From contig JAZRQE010000007.1 in assembly GCA_045649545.1 (NCBI GenBank), positions 1-23,241 of the forward strand: DNA of 23,241 nucleotides, written 5' to 3'. Below, piece after piece: positions 21,898-23,241 of the stretch. The notes below the pieces were generated by a model, which saw nothing but the letters and a program-made list of their open reading frames with translations, made no database searches and was not told the DNA's origin. Every line of letters starts with the position of its first letter. The stretch's first letter is position 1. The translations under genes and the position numbers were made by a program. Source of the DNA: UMGS172 sp045649545 (lineage in GTDB: Bacteria; Bacillota; Clostridia; Oscillospirales; Acutalibacteraceae).

Positions 21898-22980
21898 TTA
21901 ATTCAACTTGTGATTAAATCCTTTAACTATGGATTTTACTTTATTATAAAAAACCACAAATAAAACGCTTAAACAAATAACTATTATAATAGGCAATATT
22001 GTCTCAATAAGATTAGTTTTGTCATAAATAGGTATATCGAAAAAACTATATACTAGGCTTAAGGAATCTCTTGCCAGACAATGTATGGCCATAATTTGAA
22101 AAGAATTTCTTCCGCAATACTTTAAAAATTTACTTTTTTCCAACCACACACTTAAAGAGAGAATTGCACTCAAACCCAACATGCCTGTCACATAGAAAAT
22201 AAAGCCATTATTTAATATTTTTGAGCCTATCGATACCTTTCCATTATACAAAGCAAGAGGTATTAAAATACTAATTGCCAGTAAAAATATTATCATATAT
22301 ATAATATTTTTTCTACCACTTCTCCTAATTGTTTCTATTATTATACAAATATAGTCAAAAATCAAATTTCCAATTGCAAAAAAACCAATTGCAAAAAGAG
22401 CAGAATCAAGGCTCCATGGTAATAACTCGTTTTTAAAATGAAATAAATTTGATTCTAAAAACCAACCTAGAAAAGTCATAAATAATGAAATAGTTATTAT
22501 TAACGGCTTTTTTAATTTGGAAATAAAAAAATAAATAATCTCAACAACAAATAGACAAGGAACAAACCACAGGGGCGCATTTGGAAGTTTTCCAGACCCT
22601 TGAGATAAAAACATCTGTGAAAAATACATAAGAAATTCATTTATTTTTATATTTTGTATATTTGCTATAACTCTAACAATTAAATGGAACAAGATAGAAA
22701 GCATATAAAACAAAACATAAGGACATATAAGTGTTTGAACTTTCCTTTTTATAAATGCACTGAAATTAGAATAATTACTTTGACTAAAAAGCATTCCTGA
22801 TATAATAAAAAATAGTGGCATATGAAAAGAATAGATTGTTGTCAATATAGAAGGTGTGTAATTAACATGTGCAATTATAACAAATAAAACACCAATCCCT
22901 TTAGCGACATCGATAAAATCGTATCTTTTTCGTGATGTATTTTCAATTGTTTTTTTATATGTGATTTCATTATTAATCAA
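21898..22980 (-). CDS. Integral membrane acyltransferase (Acyltransferase_3 family)
   Basis: This 360-aa protein has about ten hydrophobic segments. The family start YDFIDVAKGIGVLFVIIAHV contains the conserved His of the acyltransferase_3 family, followed by SFHMPLFFIISGMLFS. Members O-acetylate or otherwise acylate cell-surface polysaccharides, peptidoglycan or exported sugars. The start is taken as TTG at 22980, 7 bases after AAGGAGT; an in-frame GTG at 22989 overlaps that site. The gene is clearly more AT-rich than the neighbours (22261-22320 has 10 G/C in 60 bases by hand count; 19021-19080 in the MFS-GH2 gene has 25). AT-rich codons such as ATA, AAA and TTT are common. This suggests recent acquisition. 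It stands alone with its own promoter, so its target glycan is unknown. Confidence 0.88.
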   Translation of the reverse strand: MINNEITYKKTIENTSRKRYDFIDVAKGIGVLFVIIAHVNYTPSILTTIYSFHMPLFFIISGMLFSQSNYSNFSAFIKRKVQTLICPYVLFYMLSILFHLIVRVIANIQNIKINEFLMYFSQMFLSQGSGKLPNAPLWFVPCLFVVEIIYFFISKLKKPLIITISLFMTFLGWFLESNLFHFKNELLPWSLDSALFAIGFFAIGNLIFDYICIIIETIRRSGRKNIIYMIIFLLAISILIPLALYNGKVSIGSKILNNGFIFYVTGMLGLSAILSLSVWLEKSKFLKYCGRNSFQIMAIHCLARDSLSLVYSFFDIPIYDKTNLIETILPIIIVICLSVLFVVFYNKVKSIVKGFNHKLN

Positions 22981-23064
22981 GACAATCACTCCTTCGGCAA
23001 ATACTATTTATACAATTAACATTAAACCTAACCTCATTTTAAGGGCGATAAATTTATATAATTC

Positions 23065-23093
23065 ATTATACCATCTATAAATGTCAATTACAA
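23065..23093 (-). promoter_or_regulatory. Sigma-A promoter of the acyltransferase gene
   Basis: On the minus strand TTGTAA (23088-23093), 17 bases, TATAAT (23065-23070), preceded by TGG (extended -10). The leader is about 80 bases. Confidence 0.65.
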
Positions 23094-23102
23094 GTATTCA
23101 TA

Positions 23103-23145
23103 AAAAATATGTCCCTCCATAAGTATATAACTTTGGGAGGGACAT
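23103..23145 (-). terminator. Intrinsic terminator of the zinc-ribbon gene
   Basis: ATGTCCCTCC (23109-23118) pairs with GGAGGGACAT (23136-23145). On the minus strand it is followed by ATTTTTTA, which suits the gene entering from the right edge. Confidence 0.8.
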
Positions 23146-23190
23146 GTCATTTCTCGGGCGATTAATAAAAGAACATATTTAATTTTTAAA

Positions 23191-23241
23191 TTAAAGCTTT
23201 GTACCGCAATTCGGGCAGAAAGCACCATCTTCCACCTTTGT
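23191..23241 (-). CDS. 3' end of a zinc-ribbon protein (partial)
   Basis: The last 16 codons plus TAA (23191-23193) are visible on the minus strand and read TKVEDGAFCPNCGTKL. CPNCG at the very C terminus is a typical half or whole knuckle of a small zinc ribbon, as found at the ends of many membrane or regulatory proteins of Clostridia. It is followed by an intrinsic terminator at 23103-23145, in line with a true gene end. Nothing can be said about the rest of the protein. Confidence 0.7.
   Translation of the reverse strand, partial: TKVEDGAFCPNCGTKL

Noticed and set aside
1..23241. CRISPR arrays, tRNA or rRNA genes, insertion sequences, phage genes
   Set aside because: No regularly spaced direct repeats, no recognisable tRNA or rRNA sequence, and no transposase, integrase or phage-like protein was found on either strand.

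Overview
The window looks like a stretch of chromosome from an anaerobic, low-to-mid GC Gram-positive bacterium, most likely a gut member of the Clostridia (Oscillospirales/Ruminococcaceae-like). The reasons are AGGAGG-type ribosome sites, clean sigma-A promoters (TTGACA-N17-TATAAT type), an oxygen-sensitive class III ribonucleotide reductase (NrdD), a UPF0340/YwlG protein, a BspA-type leucine-rich-repeat lipoprotein and several beta-galactoside-type glycoside hydrolase systems. The taxon is inferred from gene content only. No rRNA, tRNA, CRISPR array or insertion sequence was seen.

Layout. 1-250: the tail of a membrane protein and two terminators. 256-3430 (minus strand): an amino-sugar operon, HTH-GlmM fusion -> left-handed beta-helix acetyltransferase -> NagB, with strong promoters and two candidate palindromic operators. 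3462-6904 (minus): a GPH-family sugar symporter translationally coupled to a GH42 beta-galactosidase, preceded by a terminator-like hairpin in the leader. 6935-9419 (minus): nrdD without an adjacent nrdG, with NrdR boxes upstream. 9464-12373 (minus): polyprenyl-phosphate sugar-1-phosphate transferase -> sugar nucleotidyltransferase -> UPF0340 protein. 12387-12860 (minus): YfcE-like phosphodiesterase, divergent from 12945-13997 (plus), a run of three small proteins of unknown function. 13998-15709 (minus): aldo/keto reductase -> rsmA. 15832-18475 (plus): BspA-like LRR_5 lipoprotein with a second, C-terminal membrane anchor. 18480-18680 (minus): a stand-alone ferredoxin-thioredoxin-reductase-like six-cysteine protein. 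18792-21849 (plus): one polypeptide joining an MFS permease to a GH2 glycosidase. 21898-22980 (minus): an AT-rich membrane acyltransferase gene that looks foreign. 23191-23241 (minus): the 3' end of a zinc-ribbon protein.

How the genes fit together. The most distinctive theme is the joining of sugar uptake or sugar-phosphate metabolism to other activities: a DNA-binding domain fused to phosphoglucosamine mutase, and a permease fused to its presumed hydrolase. The symporter/GH42 pair and the MFS-GH2 fusion are two separate solutions to 'import a glycoside, then cleave it inside the cell'. The glmM/acetyltransferase/nagB operon handles glucosamine phosphates for cell-wall precursors or for catabolism. 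The remaining genes are mainly housekeeping (nrdD, rsmA, yfcE-like), envelope (LRR lipoprotein, sugar transferase, acyltransferase) or unknown.
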